The position numbers and the translations under genes are program-made. A DNA stretch of 60,000 nt, from the NCBI GenBank assembly GCA_905221605.1, contig CAJNDS010002389.1, positions 64,001-124,000 on the forward strand, written 5' to 3'. This DNA comes from Symbiodinium natans. Taxonomy: Eukaryota; Sar; Dinophyceae; Suessiales; Symbiodiniaceae. The notes beneath the pieces were generated by a model, which was given only the letters and a program-made list of their open reading frames with translations, searched no databases and was not told where the DNA came from. Below are positions 46,481 to 59,073 of this stretch, piece after piece (the stretch's first letter is position 1; every line of letters starts with the position of its first letter).

Positions 46481-47015
46481 GATTTTGGCAAAATGTGCTC
46501 CCAAAAGACAAGTCGCAGGCGCAGCCCTCCAAAAAATTTGGACAAGTTTATGCTCCCAATCAGTTTTTCTTGTTAAAGATGAGTTTACATGTCTTCCTAC
46601 CTTGTTCCTTTCTTCTTCCGGTTCGCTCGCTCGTTCTCTCTCTCTCTCTCTCTCTCGCTCTCTCCATCTTTTTGCTTTTATGGGCGGCATGTCTTGTAGA
46701 ATTGGAAGACGAGGAGGAGGGTGAACTACAAAGCAGAGATTTGCTGAAGCAGAGAGGGAGTGAGACACGGCGAGGCATAGAGAGAGAAGCATAGACCGTG
46801 GGAGAGAAAGGGTCTCTTGACTCTTAGCTTCCCCTTTCTCAAGTCCATATTAATTTTCTTTCTTGTGGAAAAGAAAGAGGAAAAGAGAAGAGAGAAGAGG
46901 AATTTACATGTTCTTCCTACCTTGTTCTTGTCCCTCCTTCTTCTCTCCCCCCTGACCCTGTCTCTTTTTCTCTCTATCTCCTCATTTTTCTGTTAAAGTG
47001 GTACGGGAAGGCGGA
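46480..47015 (+). repeat. CT-rich part with (CT)n and partial fold-back arm
   Basis: Contains TCTCTCTCTCTC at 46640-46660 and ends with the left arm of the fold-back element seen whole at 49645-50317, cut at GTACGGGAAGGCGG. Confidence 0.8.
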
Positions 47016-49354
47016 TTGCCGGTCAAAATTTGCCGGGATCCCCTTGGCACTCTGCAAAAGTCCTGCAAATACCACACAAAACGGGAAAGGGGTAGGAACA
47101 ACATTTGGGGGGGCAAAGTCGCAAGCCCTGCTCCCTAAGATTTGGTCCCTAAGATGTTAGGTTCAAGTTTTCCTCCAAAAAGCCAAATCGCAAGCCCTGC
47201 TCTCCAAAATGTTGGGTTCAAGTTTTCCTCCAAAGAGACAAATCGCAAGCCCTGGTCCCTAAGATTGTGGGGTCATTCTTTGCTCCAACGAGTCAAATTC
47301 ACAAGTCCTGGTACCTAAGATTTGGGGTGGCTCTTTGGAGGAAAACTTGAACCCACAATCTGCGGGACCAGGGCTTGCGATTTGACTCTTTGGAAGAAAA
47401 CTTGAACCCAAGTTTTTCGGGACCAGGGCTTGCGATCTGGCTCTTTGGAGGAAAAATTGAACCCACCATCATATGGACCAGGGCTTGCGATTTGGCTTTT
47501 TGAAGCCAAAATCTTAGGGACCAGGGCTTGCGATGTGACTCTTTGGAGGAAAACTTGAACCGAACATTTTGGGGACCAGGGCTTGCGAACTGGCTCTTTG
47601 GGGGAAAACTTGAACCCAAAATTTGGGGACCAGGGCTTGCGATTTGACTGATTGGAGCAAAGAATGACCCCGCAATCTCAGGGACCAGGGCTTGCGATTT
47701 GGCTCTTTGGAGGAAAACTACTTGGAACCCACAATCTTAGGGACCAGGGCTTGCGATTTGGCTTTTTGGAGCAAAACTGGAACCCAAAATCTTAGGGGCC
47801 GGGGCTTGTGATTTGGCTCTTTGGAGGAAAACTTGAACCCCAAATCTTAGGGACCAGAGCTTGCGATTTGGCTCTTTGGAGAAAGCTTGAACCCAGAATC
47901 TGCGGGACCAAGGCTTGCGATTTGGCTCTTTGGAGGAAGACGTGAACCCAAAATCTTAGGGACCAGGGCTTGTGATTTGGCTCTTTGGAAGAAAAATTGA
48001 ACCCAAAATCTCAGGGACCAGGGCTTGTGATTTGTCTCTTTGGAAGAAAAATTGAACCCAAAATTTTGGGGACCAGGGCTTGCGATTTGGCTGTTTGGAG
48101 CAAAACATGACCCCACAATCTTAGGGACCAGGGCTTGCGCTTTGACTCTTTGGAGGAAAACTTGAACCCAAAATCTTAAGCACCAGGGCTTGCGCTTTGA
48201 CTCTTTGGAGGAAAACTTGAACCCAAAATCTTAAGCACCAGGGCTTGCGATCTGACTTTTTGGAGGAAAACTTGAAGCCAAAGTTTCAGGGACCAGGGCT
48301 TGTCATTTGGCCTTTTGGAGCAAGACTTGAAGCCAAAGTTTTAGGGAGCAGGGCTTGCGATTTGGCGATTTTGGAGCAAAGCTTGAAGCCAAAGTTTTAG
48401 GGAGCAGGGCTTGCGATTTGGCTCTTTGATGTTCTTTGGAGCAAAACTTGAACTCAAAATCTTAGGGACCTGGGCTTGCGATTTGACTGTTTGGAGCAAA
48501 GAAATGACCCCACGAAACCTTGAAAGAAAAGGTGCTCTTTGTTCACTCTCACCTTTCGTTCGTTTCATTTCTGAACGCTTTAATTTAAGTATGAATATCT
48601 AATGTAATATGTAAAGAGGGGTGTCCAAGTTTTTTTTGAGTGTTTCGGGTGTCCTTTTCCTTTTTTGTAGCGAAATATTAAATACACACCCGCACCGGAG
48701 ATCTTGTTTTTGGAACCTTGAAAGAAAAGTGCTTCTTTGTCCTCTCTCACTTTCGTTCGTTTCATTCGGTATAAAGTAAACAATTTAGCATGTAGAAAAG
48801 GGTTGTCCAAGTTTTTTAGAGTGTTTCGGGTGTCCTTTTCTTCCTTTTCTGTAGCCACCCACCTTAACAGGACACCCACACCAGAGACTCCGATTTTGGA
48901 AACTTGAAGGAAAGGCGCTCCCCTTTTTCCACCGTTGCCTTCCTGTCGTTCCTTGCGCAAGAGGCAATAAAAGAAAGAAATGATGTTACATGTATCCAAA
49001 ATTAGGGTGTCCTGTTTTTCTTTTCTGTAACAAGACCTACTTTTCACGGACACCCACACCGGAGACCTCCATTTTTTTGAACCCTTTGAAAGAAAGCGGG
49101 CCGAAGACTTAAGATTTTCTGTGCTCCCAAAAGACAAATCGCAAGCACCGTCTTCCTAAGACTTTGGAGAAGGGGATGCTCCCAAAACACGCCCCCCAAG
49201 ATTTTGGCAAAATGTGCTCCCAAAAAGACAAGTCGCAGGCGCAGCCCTCCAAAAAAATTGGACAAGTTTATGCTCCCAATCAGTTTTTCTTGTTAAAGAT
49301 GAGTTTACATGTCTTCCTACCTTGTTCCTTTCTTCTTCCGGTTCGCTCGCTCGT

Positions 49355-49393
<39 letters not shown>

Positions 49394-49752
49394 CGCTCTC
49401 TCCATCTTTTTGCTTTTATGGGCGGCATGTCTTGTAGAATTGGAAGACGAGGAGGAGGGTGAACTACAAAGCAGAGATTTGCTGAAGCAGAGAGGGAGTG
49501 AGACACGGCGAGGCATAGAGAGAGAAGCATAGACCGTGGGAGAGAAAGGGTCTCTTGACTCTTAGCTTCCCCTTTCTCAAGTCCATATTAATTTTCTTTC
49601 TTGTGGAAAAGAAAGAGGAAAAGAGAAGAGAGAAGAGGAATTTACAAGTTCTTCCTACCTTGTTCTTGTCCCTCCTTCTTCTCTCCCCCCTGACCCTGTC
49701 TCTTTTTCTCTCTATCTCCTCATTTTTCTGTTAAAGTGGTACGGGAAGGCGG
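47016..49752 (+). repeat. Higher-order block A2
   Basis: Second tandem copy of the block, longer by about five 55-bp units. Again the first four 55-bp units are inverted, with the switch near 47328. Confidence 0.9.
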
Positions 49753-50078
49753 AATGAGATGAAGGCAGCGTCCTCCCCTGGAGGCACCTGCCCACAAAAA
49801 AAGGAGCATCAGCTTCCAAGAGATTTGCAGAAGGAGAGAGGGAATGAGACAACGCAGGGCATGGAGAGAAGCGTAGACCGTGGGGGAGAGAGAGCGAGAG
49901 GGCCTCTTGGCTTTCCCCTTATCTCGTTCTCTGTTTAGACAAGAAAAAAAGGGAGTTTGCACCTTCTTCTCGCTCCTCACTCGTCTCTCTTCTCCACACC
50001 CCTCTCGCGCTCCTTTTTTCCCCCTTTTTCAGCGGGCTTGAGGACAAGGGGTTTCCCCACGACCGCCCCACGCTGCAC

Positions 50079-50123
<45 letters not shown>

Positions 50124-50317
50124 CTGTTTTTTCTTTCTTTTCTGAGAAGAACAGGAAGGGGTGGAAGCTGATGCTGGGTGCCTCCAGGGGGGGGACGTTG
50201 CCTTCCTCTCATTCGTACCACTTTAAAAAGAATGAGGAGATATAGAGAAGGAGTGACAGGGTCAGGGGGAGAGAAGCGGGAGGGACAAGAACAAGGTTAG
50301 AAGAGGCCATGATAGTA
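49645..50317. mobile_element. Fold-back element with arms of about 170 bp, copy A
   Basis: Left arm 49645-49820 ('cttgttcttgtccctcc', 'ctgaccctgtctc', 'aaagtggtac', 'aaggcagcgtcc', 'ggaggcacc', 'agcatcagcttcc') is repeated inverted at 50158-50317. The loop of about 340 bp holds a (CT)n run at 50080-50120. Non-coding. Copy B is at 58402-59073. Confidence 0.8.
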
Positions 50318-51224
50318 CGACTTACGTGACAGCAGCGTGCCCTCGTGGGAACGTCAAGTTTTCCTCCAAAGAGCCAAATCAAGCCCTGGTCCCTAAGATA
50401 TTGGGTTCAAGTTTTCTTCCAAAGAGCCAAATCGCAAGCCCTGGTCCCTAAGATTTTTGGGTTCAAGTTTTCTTCCAATCTAAGAACATGTCTGGCGACC
50501 CCGAAAAGACATAGACTCCCAGTTTCCCACGTGACAGCCTCGTACCCTCGTCGGAATGGGTTTGGTAATAACAAAACCCGAGTGCCAGCTTCCAAATAAA
50601 CCCTATTTAAGCCACCCACCCCCCCCCCCCCCCGGGTTATCCACGCTTTTTTGTGGCTATCCACGCTTTTTGTGGCTGCGAGCCAATTAGATCGTTCACG
50701 GGCCGCGGTGACCCCTGAACTCCCCCACCCCCTCCTCCAATAGCCCAATCCCCTACATAACGTAAATGCATGCAATCCTTGAGATGTCGAGTCCTCTCCA
50801 TCTGTCCAAACACTGGGCACAGCGACCTTCTCCCCTCCCCTCCCTTCCGCTCCGCTGCGCTCCCTGGTTTTTGCAAAGGCTTTTTTTCAGGGCTACATCT
50901 CTAAACCCCTATCGGTTCAGGTTTAAGTCTTATAAAAAGAGAGGCACCGAAACCCATAGGGTTCAGGGCTTAAAGCCGATAGGGTTTAGGGTTAAACCTG
51001 AACCTGAACCTTTAGATCCATAGGGTTTCAAGGTTAAGCAATTACACCTAAACCCTTAACCTTTAATCCTACACGGTTAATAGGTTTGAAGATTTTAAAA
51101 TCTAGGTATTTAAACCTAAGCCCATAGAGTTTAAACCTTAAGGGTTTACGCTTTAGGCATCTAAACCTGCACCCTTTAGGGTCAGAACCCTGAAAGCCTA
51201 TAGGGCTCTACAAGGCTGAAAAGT
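50318..51224 (+). repeat. End of copy A: few inverted 55-bp units, poly-C, decayed CCCTAAA
   Basis: Two to three 55-bp units (50353-50478), poly-C at 50619-50634, then AT/GC-mixed sequence and from 50890 words like 'taaacccctatcggttcagg' and 'gatagggtttagggttaaacc'. No gene. Confidence 0.7.
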
Positions 51225-51715
51225 GCTAAAAGAGAGTACGCGCCCTGCTTGCTTTGGGTAGAAGGGTTTGAGTTAGGTTTGGAGAGTTCCCTCCTTGCAG
51301 TTGGGGGCTGTTCTGGGAACCTGTCCTGAAAAGGAGGTTCTCAGACCTCTGGAAGTCTCTTTCCGGGCCCCTGGGTGCGTTACACCCACGGGCCGGAAGC
51401 AGTGTCTGGATTGGTTAGATCTAGACTGCGCACCATCACACTCCTCTGCGTCGGCAGTGTCCACTTCGCCCTTGTGGAGATGGTCGACCTGACTCACCTG
51501 ACAGCACTTAACGCAGCACTTCTGCCCAGGGCTTCTGCGGGGCTTGGCTTGGGGAGCTTGGAGCATCTGAGCTCCTTTTTCCTCCAGTAAAAGTGGGGAC
51601 GACCGACTAAGCTGTTTAAGCGATTTCCCATCCCAGCCTCCAGCTCGTAGATAAATGGGCCAAGCGTGGGTCTCCGGACGCCCTCTGGGTGAGCTTGCGG
51701 CATTGAGGAAAAACT
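51225..51715. other. Unique spacer between the two large copies
   Basis: The only stretch after 40.5 kb without a second copy in the window and without simple repeats. It is open on both strands: minus reads EVDTADAEECDGAQSRSNQS and plus reads PTGRKQCLDWLDLDCAPSHS. It might hold a gene fragment, but no motif is recognised. Confidence 0.35.
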
Positions 51716-52023
51716 ATTGACATCATTTTCTACGCAACTATATGTATATGTATGAATGTATATATATATAATATATAATATATATCTGTAGTATATTACA
51801 GTATACTTTGGTACATTGTTTGATGAATGTTATATATCTTATTGTATGATGTGAAGTTGTATTGGTATTTTATTATATATATATATATAAAAGGCTACAC
51901 TATTGTTTGAAAATTGTACTGTATTTTATGTATATATATATATATATATATATATCTCATTATATTACTCTCTCTCTCTCTCTCTCTCCATATATATATA
52001 TATTACATATATATATATATACT
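51716..52023. repeat. AT-rich microsatellite cluster
   Basis: Runs of TATATATA, a (CT)n run at 51969-51988 and more TA repeats, then poly-C leading into copy B. Confidence 0.95.
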
Positions 52024-52053
52024 CCCCCCCCCCCCCCCCCCCGTGTGCAGCTT

Positions 52054-52154
52054 AAATAGGGTCTATTTGGAAGCTGAGACTCGTGTTTTAAAGAGGAAAT
52101 AAGGCCCCAAAACGTATACTTATTTACAAGAGACAACTTCCAAATAGACCCTAT
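52054..52154. mobile_element. MITE family 6, copy B
   Basis: Same sequence as 40535-40635 by eye. Confidence 0.85.
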
Positions 52155-52179
52155 TATCGTTTCTGGGGGGTCTGGGGCA

Positions 52180-52572
52180 AGGAATTAAATAATTTAAATA
52201 ATTTAAATCCGAAAGGGGCGTTCCGGATTTAAATTATTTAAATTATTTAATTCTGGGAGGGGGAGGGGGCCTGGGCCTGGCCCCTCCCCCTTTTCGGATT
52301 TAAATTATTAAATTATTTAAATTATTTAAATTATTTAAATTATTTAATTCCGGGGGGGGGAATTAAATAATTTAAATAATTTAAATCCGAACCCCCCCTT
52401 TCAGATTTAAATTATTTAAATTATTTAATTCCCCCCCCGGAATTAAATAATTTAAATAATTTAAATAATTTAAATAATTTAAATAAATTAAATCCGAAAA
52501 GGGGGGGGGGGCAGGCCCAGGCCCCCTCCCCCTCCCAGAATTAAATAATTTAAATAATTTAAATCCGAAACG
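52180..52572. repeat. AT palindrome array, copy B (about one unit)
   Basis: One unit instead of seven; ends abruptly at AATCCGAAA|CGGTATTGTCTGG, where the GGT minisatellite starts. Confidence 0.9.
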
Positions 52573-52897
52573 GTATTGTCTGGTGGTGGTGGTGGTGGTG
52601 GTGGTGGCCGTTCAAAACCAAAAAATGAGGTTAACAAAATGGGGCTATTTTTGGGTGGTATTGTCTGGTGGTGGTGGTGGTGGTTGCCGTTTGAAACAAA
52701 AAATGAGGTTAACAACATGGGGCTTTTTTTGGTGGTATTGTCTGGTGGTGGTGGTGGTGGTCGTTCAAAACCAAAAAATGAGGTTAACAAAATGTTTTTT
52801 TTTTTGGTGGTATTGTCTGGTGGTGGTGGTGGTGGTCGTGGTGGCCGTTCAAAACCAAAAAATGAGGTTAACAAAATGGGGCTTTTCTTTTGTGGTT
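52573..52897 (+). repeat. GGT minisatellite, copy B
   Basis: Four to five units as in 43612-44092. Confidence 0.95.
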
Positions 52898-53416
52898 ATC
52901 CCCTTGGCACCGTGCACATGGCCTGCAAATACCACACAAAACCGGAAAGGGTAGGAACAAAATTTGCCGGTCAAAATTTGCCGGGATCCCCTTGCATGGC
53001 ACCCTGCAGAAGTCCTGCAAATACCACACAAAACGGGAAAGGGTAGGAACAACATTTGGGGGTCAAAATTTGCCGGGATCCCCTTGGCACCGTGCACATG
53101 GCCTGCAAATACCACACAAAACCGGAAAGGGTAGGAACAACATTTGCCGGTCAAAATTTGCCGGGATCCCCTTGGCGCCCTGGAAAAGTCCTGCAAATAC
53201 CACACAAACAGGGAAAGGGTAGGAACAACTTCGCGGGTCCAAATCTGCCGGGATCCCCTTGGTGCCCTGGAAAAGTCCTGCAAATACCACACAAAACGGG
53301 AAAGGGTAGGAACAACATTTGCCGGTCAAAATTTGCCGGGATCCCCTTGGCACTCTGCAAAAGTCCTGCAAATACCACACAAAACGGGAAAGGGGTAGGA
53401 ACAACATTTGGGGGGG
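52898..53416 (+). repeat. About 89-bp tandem repeat, copy B
   Basis: Same units as 44150-44690 except that the first joins the GGT block directly ('tgtggttatccccttgg'). Confidence 0.95.
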
Positions 53417-55365
53417 CAAAATCGCAAGCCCTGCTCCCTAAGATTTGGTCCCTAAGATGTTAGGTTCAAGTTTTCCTCCAAAAAGCCAAATCGCAAGCCC
53501 TGCTCTCCAAAATGTTGGGTTCAAGTTTTCCTCCAAAGAGACAAATCGCAAGCCCTGGTCCCTAAGATTGTGGGGTCATTCTTTGCTCCAACGAGTCAAA
53601 TTCACAAGTCCTGGTACCTAAGATTTGGGGTGGCTCTTTGGAGGAAAACTTGAACCCACAATCTGCGGGACCAGGGCTTGCGATTTGACTCTTTGGAAGA
53701 AAACTTGAACCCAAGTTTTTCGGGACCAGGTGGACCAGGGCTTGCGATTTGGCTTTTTGAAGCCAAACTGGAAGCCAAAATCTTAGGGGCCGGGGCTTGT
53801 GATTTGGCTCTTTGGAGGAAAACTTGAACCCCAAATCTTAGGGACCAAGGCTTCCGGTTTGCCCGCAATCTTAGGGACCAGATTTGGGTCTTTTGAGGAA
53901 AACTTGAACCCAAAATCTTAGAGACCAGAGCTTGCGATTTGGCTCTTTGGAGAAAGCTTGAACCCAGCATCTGCGGGACCAAGGCTTGCGATTTGGCTCT
54001 TTGGAGGAAGACTTGAACCCAAAATCTTAGGGACCAGGGCTTGTGATTTGGCTCTTTGGAAGAAAAATTGAACCCAAAATCTTAGGGACCAGGGCTTGTG
54101 ATTTGTCTCTTTGGAAGAAAAATTGAACCCAAAATTTTGGGGACCAGGGCTTGCGATTTGGCTGTTTGGAGCAAAACATGACCCCACAATCTTAGGGACC
54201 AGGGCTTGCGCTTTGACTCTTTGGAGGAAAACTTGAACCCAAAATCTTAAGCACCAGGGCTTGCGATCTGACTTTTTGGAGGAAAACTTGAAGCCAAAGT
54301 TTCAGGGACCAGGGCTTGTCATTTGGCCTTTTGGAGCAAGACTTGAAGCCAAAGTTTTAGGGAGCAGGGCTTGCGATTTGGCGATTTTGGAGCAAAGCTT
54401 GAAGCCAAAGTTTTAGAGAGCAGGGCTTGCGATTTGGCTCTTTGATGTTCTTTGGAGCAAAACTTGAACTCAAAATCTTAGGGACCTGGGCTTGCGATTT
54501 GACTGTTTGGAGCAAAGAAATGACCCCACGAAACCTTGAAAGAAAAGGTGCTCTTTGTTCACTCTCACCTTTTGTTCGTTTCATTTTCTGAACGCTTTAA
54601 TTTGAGTATGAATATCTAATGTAATATGTAAAGAGGGGTGTCCAAGTTTTTTTGAGTGTTTCGGGTGTCCTTTTCCTTTTTTGTAGCGAAATATTAAATA
54701 TACACCCGCGCCGGAGATCTTGTTTTTGGAAACCTTGAAAGAAAAGTGCTTCTTTGTCCTCTCTCACTTTCGTTCGTTTCATTCGGTATAAAGTAAATAA
54801 TTTAGCATGTAGAAAGGGTTGTCCAAGTTTTTTAGAGTGTTTCGGGTGTCCTTTTCTTCCTTTTCTGTAGCCACCCACCTTAACAGGACACCCACACCAG
54901 AGACTCCGATTTTGGAAACTTGAAGGAAAGGCGCTCCCCTTTTTCCACCGTTGCCTTCCTCGTTCCTTGCGCAAGAGGCAATAAAAGAAAGAAATGATAT
55001 TACATGTATCCAAAATTAGGGTGTCCTGTTTTTCTTTTCTGTAACAAGACCTACTTTTCACGGACACCCACACCGGAGACCTCCATTTTTTTGAACCCTT
55101 TGAAAGAAAGCAGGCCGAAGACTTAAGATTTTCTGTGCTCCCAAAAGACAAATCGCAAGCACCGTCTTCCTAAGATTTTGGAGAAGGGGATGCTCCCAAA
55201 ACACGCCCCCCAAGATTTTGGCAAAATGTGCTCCCAAAAGACAAGTCGCAGGCGCAGCCCTCCAAAAAATTTGGACAAGTTTATGCTCCCAATCAGTTTT
55301 TCTTGTTAAAGATGAGTTTACATGTCTTCCTACCTTGTTCCTTTCTTCTTCCGGTTCGCTCGCTC

Positions 55366-55399
<34 letters not shown>

Positions 55400-55755
55400 C
55401 TCTCCATCTTTTTGCTTTTATGGGCGGCATGTCTTGTAGAATTGGAAGACGAGGAGGAGGGTGAACTACAAAGCAGAGATTTGCTGAAGCAGAGAGGGAG
55501 TGAGACACGGCGAGGCATAGAGAGAGAAGCATAGACCGTGGGAGAGAAAGGGTCTCTTGACTCTTAGCTTCCCCTTTCTCAAGTCCATATTAATTTTCTT
55601 TCTTGTGGAAAAGAAAGAGGAAAAGAGAAGAGAGAAGAGGAATTTACATGTTCTTCCTACCTTGTTCTTGTCCCTCCTTCTTCTCTCCCCCCTGACCCTG
55701 TCTCTTTTTCTCTCTATCTCCTCATTTTTCTGTTAAAGTGGTACGGGAAGGCGGA
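53319..55755 (+). repeat. Higher-order block B1
   Basis: Nearly identical to A1 in unit order, including the inverted 55-bp units and the extra word 'caggtggaccagg' at 53727. Confidence 0.9.
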
Positions 55756-58115
55756 TTGCCGGTCAAAATTTGCCGGGATCCCCTTGGCACTCTGCAAAAG
55801 TCCTGCAAATACCACACAAAACGGGAAAGGGGTAGGAACAACATTTGGGGGGGCAAAATCGCAAGCCCTGCTCCCTAAGATTTGGTCCCTAAGATGTTAG
55901 GTTCAAGTTTTCCTCCAAAAAGCCAAATCGCAAGCCCTGCTCTCCAAAATGTTGGGTTCAAGTTTTCCTCCAAAGAGACAAATCGCAAGCCCTGGTCCCT
56001 AAGATTGTGGGGTCATTCTTTGCTCCAACGAGTCAAATTCACAAGTCCTGGTACCTAAGATTTGGGGTGGCTCTTTGGAGGAAAACTTGAACCCACAATC
56101 TGCGGGACCAGGGCTTGCGATTTGACTCTTTGGAAGAAAACTTGAACCCAAGTTTTTCGGGACCAGGGCTTGCGATCTGGCTCTTTGGAGGAAAAATTGA
56201 ACCCACCATCATATGGACCAGGGCTTGCGATTTGGCTTTTTGAAGCCAAAATCTTAGGGACCAGGGCTTGCGATGTGACTCTTTGGAGGAAAACTTGAAC
56301 CGAACATTTTGGGGACCAGGGCTTGCGAACTGGCTCTTTGGGGGAAAACTTGAACCCAAAATTGGGGGACCAGGGCTTGCGATTTGACTGATTGGAGCAA
56401 AGAATGACCCCGCAATCTCAGGGACCAGGGCTTGCGATTTGGCTCTTTGGAGGAAAACTACTTGGAACCCACAATCTTAGGGACCAGGGCTTGCGATTTG
56501 GCTTTTTGGAGCAAAACTGGAACCCAAAATCTTAGGGGCCGGGGCTTGTGATTTGGCTCTTTGGAGGAAAACTTGAACCCCAAATCTTAGGGACCAAGGC
56601 TTCCGGTTTGCCCGCAATCTTAGGGACCAGATTTGGGTCTTTGGAGGAAAACTTGAACCCAAAATCTTAGGGACCAGGGCTTGCGCTTTGGCTCTTTGGA
56701 GAAAGCTTGAACCCAGAATCTGCGGGACCAAGGCTTGCGATTTGGCTCTTTGGAGGAAGACTTGAACCCAAAATCTTAGGGACCAGGGCTTGTGATTTGG
56801 CTCTTTGGAAGAAAAATTGAACCCAAAATCTTAGGGACCAGGGCTTGTGATTTGTCTCTTTGGAAGAAAAATTGAACCCAAAATTTTGGGGACCAGGGCT
56901 TGCGATTTGGCTGTTTGGAGCAAAACATGACCCCACAATCTTAGGGACCAGGGCTTGCGCTTTGACTCTTTGGAGGAAAACTTGAACCCAAAATCTTAAG
57001 CGCCAGGGCTTGCGATCTGACTTTTTGGAGGAAAACTTGAAGCCAAAGTTTCAGGGACCAGGGCTTGTCATTTGGCCTTTTGGAGCAAGACTTGAAGCCA
57101 AAGTTTTAGGGAGCAGGGCTTGCGATTTGGCGATTTTGGAGCAAAGCTTGAAGCCAAAGTTTTAGGGAGCAGGGCTTGCGATTTGGCTCTTTGATGTTCT
57201 TTGGAGCAAAACTTGAACTCAAAATCTTAGGGACCTGGGCTTGCGATTTGACTGTTTGGAGCAAAGAAATGACCCCACGAAACCTTGAAAGAAAAGGTGC
57301 TCTTTGTTCACTCTCACCTTTCGTTCGTTTCATTTCTGAACGCTTTAATTTAAGTATGAATATCTAATGTAATATGTAAAGAGGGGTGTCCAAGTTTTTT
57401 TTGAGTGTTTCGGGTGTCCTTTTCCTTTTTTGTAGCGAAATATTAAATACACACCCGCACCGGAGATCTTGTTTTTGGAACCTTGAAAGAAAAGTGCTTC
57501 TTTGTCCTCTCTCACTTTCGTTCGTTTCATTCGGTATAAAGTAAACAATTTAGCATGTAGAAAAGGGTTGTCCAAGTTTTTTAGAGTGTTTCGGGTGTCC
57601 TTTTCTTCCTTTTCTGTAGCCACCCACCTTAACAGGACACCCACACCAGAGACTCCGATTTTGGAAACTTGAAGGAAAGGCGCTCCCCTTTTTCCACCGT
57701 TGCCTTCCTGTCGTTCCTTGCGCAAGAGGCAATAAAAGAAAGAAATGATGTTACATGTATCCAAAATTAGGGTGTCCTGTTTTTCTTTTCTGTAACAAGA
57801 CCTACTTTTCACGGACACCCACACCGGAGACCTCCATTTTTTTGAACCCTTTGAAAGAAAGCGGGCCGAAGACTTAAGATTTTCTGTGCTCCCAAAAGAC
57901 AAATCGCAAGCACCGTCTTCCTAAGACTTTGGAGAAGGGGATGCTCCCAAAACACGCCCCCCAAGATTTTGGCAAAATGTGCTCCCAAAAAGACAAGTCG
58001 CAGGCGCAGCCCTCCAAAAAAATTGGACAAGTTTATGCTCCCAATCAGTTTTTCTTGTTAAAGATGAGTTTACATGTCTTCCTACCTTGTTCCTTTCTTC
58101 TTCCGGTTCGCTCGC

Positions 58116-58150
<35 letters not shown>

Positions 58151-58509
58151 CGCTCTCTCCATCTTTTTGCTTTTATGGGCGGCATGTCTTGTAGAATTGG
58201 AAGACGAGGAGGAGGGTGAACTACAAAGCAGAGATTTGCTGAAGCAGAGAGGGAGTGAGACACGGCGAGGCATAGAGAGAGAAGCATAGACCGTGGGAGA
58301 GAAAGGGTCTCTTGACTCTTAGCTTCCCCTTTCTCAAGTCCATATTAATTTTCTTTCTTGTGGAAAAGAAAGAGGAAAAGAGAAGAGAGAAGAGGAATTT
58401 ACAAGTTCTTCCTACCTTGTTCTTGTCCCTCCTTCTTCTCTCCCCCCTGACCCTGTCTCTTTTTCTCTCTATCTCCTCATTTTTCTGTTAAAGTGGTACG
58501 GGAAGGCGG
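55756..58509 (+). repeat. Higher-order block B2
   Basis: Matches A2 in start, in the junction GGAAGGCGG|ATTGCCGG and in most 55-bp unit variants; it has one additional region ('cttccggtttgcccgc', 56603) that A2 lacks but A1 and B1 have. Confidence 0.9.
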
Positions 58510-58835
58510 AATGAGATGAAGGCAGCGTCCTCCCCTGGAGGCACCTGCCCACAAAAAAAGGAGCATCAGCTTCCAAGAGATTTGCAGAAGGAGAGAGGGA
58601 ATGAGACAACGCAGGGCATGGAGAGAAGCGTAGACCGTGGGGGAGAGAGAGCGAGAGGGCCTCTTGGCTTTCCCCTTATCTCGTTCTCTGTTTAGACAAG
58701 AAAAAAAGGGAGTTTGCACCTTCTTCTCGCTCCTCACTCGTCTCTCTTCTCCACACCCCTCTCGCGCTCCTTTTTTCCCCCTTTTTCAGCGGGCTTGAGG
58801 ACAAGGGGTTTCCCCACGACCGCCCCACGCTGCAC

Positions 58836-58878
<43 letters not shown>

Positions 58879-59073
58879 CTGTTTTTTCTTTCTTTTCTGA
58901 GAAGAACAGGAAGGGGTGGAAGCTGATGCTGGGTGCCTCCAGGGGGGGGACGTTGCCTTCCTCTCATTCGTACCACTTTAAAAAGAATGAGGAGATATAG
59001 AGAAGGAGTGACAGGGTCAGGGGGAGAGAAGCGGGAGGGACAAGAACAAGGTTAGAAGAGGCCATGATAGTAC
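58402..59073. mobile_element. Fold-back element, copy B
   Basis: Same inverted arms as 49645-50317; the (CT)n run in the loop is slightly shorter. Confidence 0.8.

Larger units (their letters stand above)
44584..47015 (+). repeat. Higher-order block A1
   Basis: 2.4 kb block: last 89-bp unit, 55-bp array, 200-bp repeats, CT-rich part, then a cut fold-back arm. Repeated at 47016-49752, 53319-55755 and 55756-58509. Confidence 0.9.
40505..51224 (+). repeat. Large duplicated segment, copy A
   Basis: Begins with poly-C plus GTGTGCAGCTTAAATAGGG and ends at ACAAGGCTGAAAAGT. Copy B (52024-59965) has the same start, the same order of sub-blocks and the same last common bases. Copy A is about 2.8 kb longer, mainly because of its larger AT palindrome array and the extra 43011-43605 stretch. 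Confidence 0.9.

Noticed and set aside
48580-49137. 185-codon minus frame, repeated in other blocks
   Set aside because: It follows diverged 200-bp repeats and breaks into different frames in blocks A1, A2, B1 and B2, which does not look like selection on a protein.
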